Notes under the pieces: generated by a model
Seen by the model: the letters and a program-made list of their open reading frames with translations, nothing else
Database searches by the model: none
Told to the model about the DNA's origin: nothing
Translations under genes and position numbers: made by a program
Shown: positions 5,711 to 5,712 of the stretch, one piece after another
How positions within the stretch are numbered: position 1 is the stretch's first letter
Layout of the letters: the number at the start of each line of letters is the position of its first letter
Assembly (NCBI GenBank): GCA_913043155.1
Contig: CAJWLY010000102.1
Coordinates: forward strand, 1 to 5,712
DNA from: an uncultured Nitrospinaceae bacterium
GTDB taxonomy: Bacteria; Nitrospinota; Nitrospinia; Nitrospinales; VA-1
Direction: 5' to 3'
DNA length: 5,712 nt

Positions 5711-5712
5711 TG

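Overview
The window carries the 3' part, or all, of a rightward operon of three membrane-attached c-type cytochromes (positions 23-4127). The operon is closed by a strong intrinsic terminator at 4159-4188. On the opposite strand lie rpoZ (RNA polymerase omega subunit) and an upstream low-specificity L-threonine aldolase that reaches the right edge. The two blocks converge on an intergenic stretch of about 200 bp (4128-4333).

The cytochromes are: (1) a protein with four membrane helices and two cytochrome c domains; (2) a protein with five membrane helices and one cytochrome c domain; (3) a signal-peptide protein with two cytochrome c domains, an ethylbenzene-dehydrogenase-type (EB_dh) gamma-subunit domain and a C-terminal membrane anchor. 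Together they carry five canonical CxxCH haem c sites, one CxxCY variant and one possible haem b site, all predicted on the periplasmic face. EB_dh domains are the electron-transfer gamma subunits of type II DMSO-reductase-family molybdoenzymes, which include nitrite oxidoreductase (NXR), selenate and chlorate reductases, and ethylbenzene and DMS dehydrogenases. The likeliest reading is an electron-transfer module that serves such an enzyme, with gene 3 as an NxrC-like gamma subunit and genes 1-2 as its membrane docking cytochromes. No catalytic (A) or Fe-S (B) subunit gene lies in the window, so this role is inferred.

The organism is a Gram-negative bacterium with periplasmic c-type cytochromes, moderate GC and standard Shine-Dalgarno sites. 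The cytochrome types suggest a Nitrospinota/Nitrospirota-like nitrite oxidiser or a relative. That is a guess from family resemblance and not a proven assignment.

The best regulatory signal is a perfect-consensus sigma-70 promoter for rpoZ (TTGACA, 17 bp, TATAAT on the minus strand). An inverted repeat, TTAATC-N8-GATTAA, abuts its -35 box. The oddest protein feature is a Cys pair (CPTCY) in the first cytochrome, which replaces the usual DPxAF/Y of the haem-domain helix.
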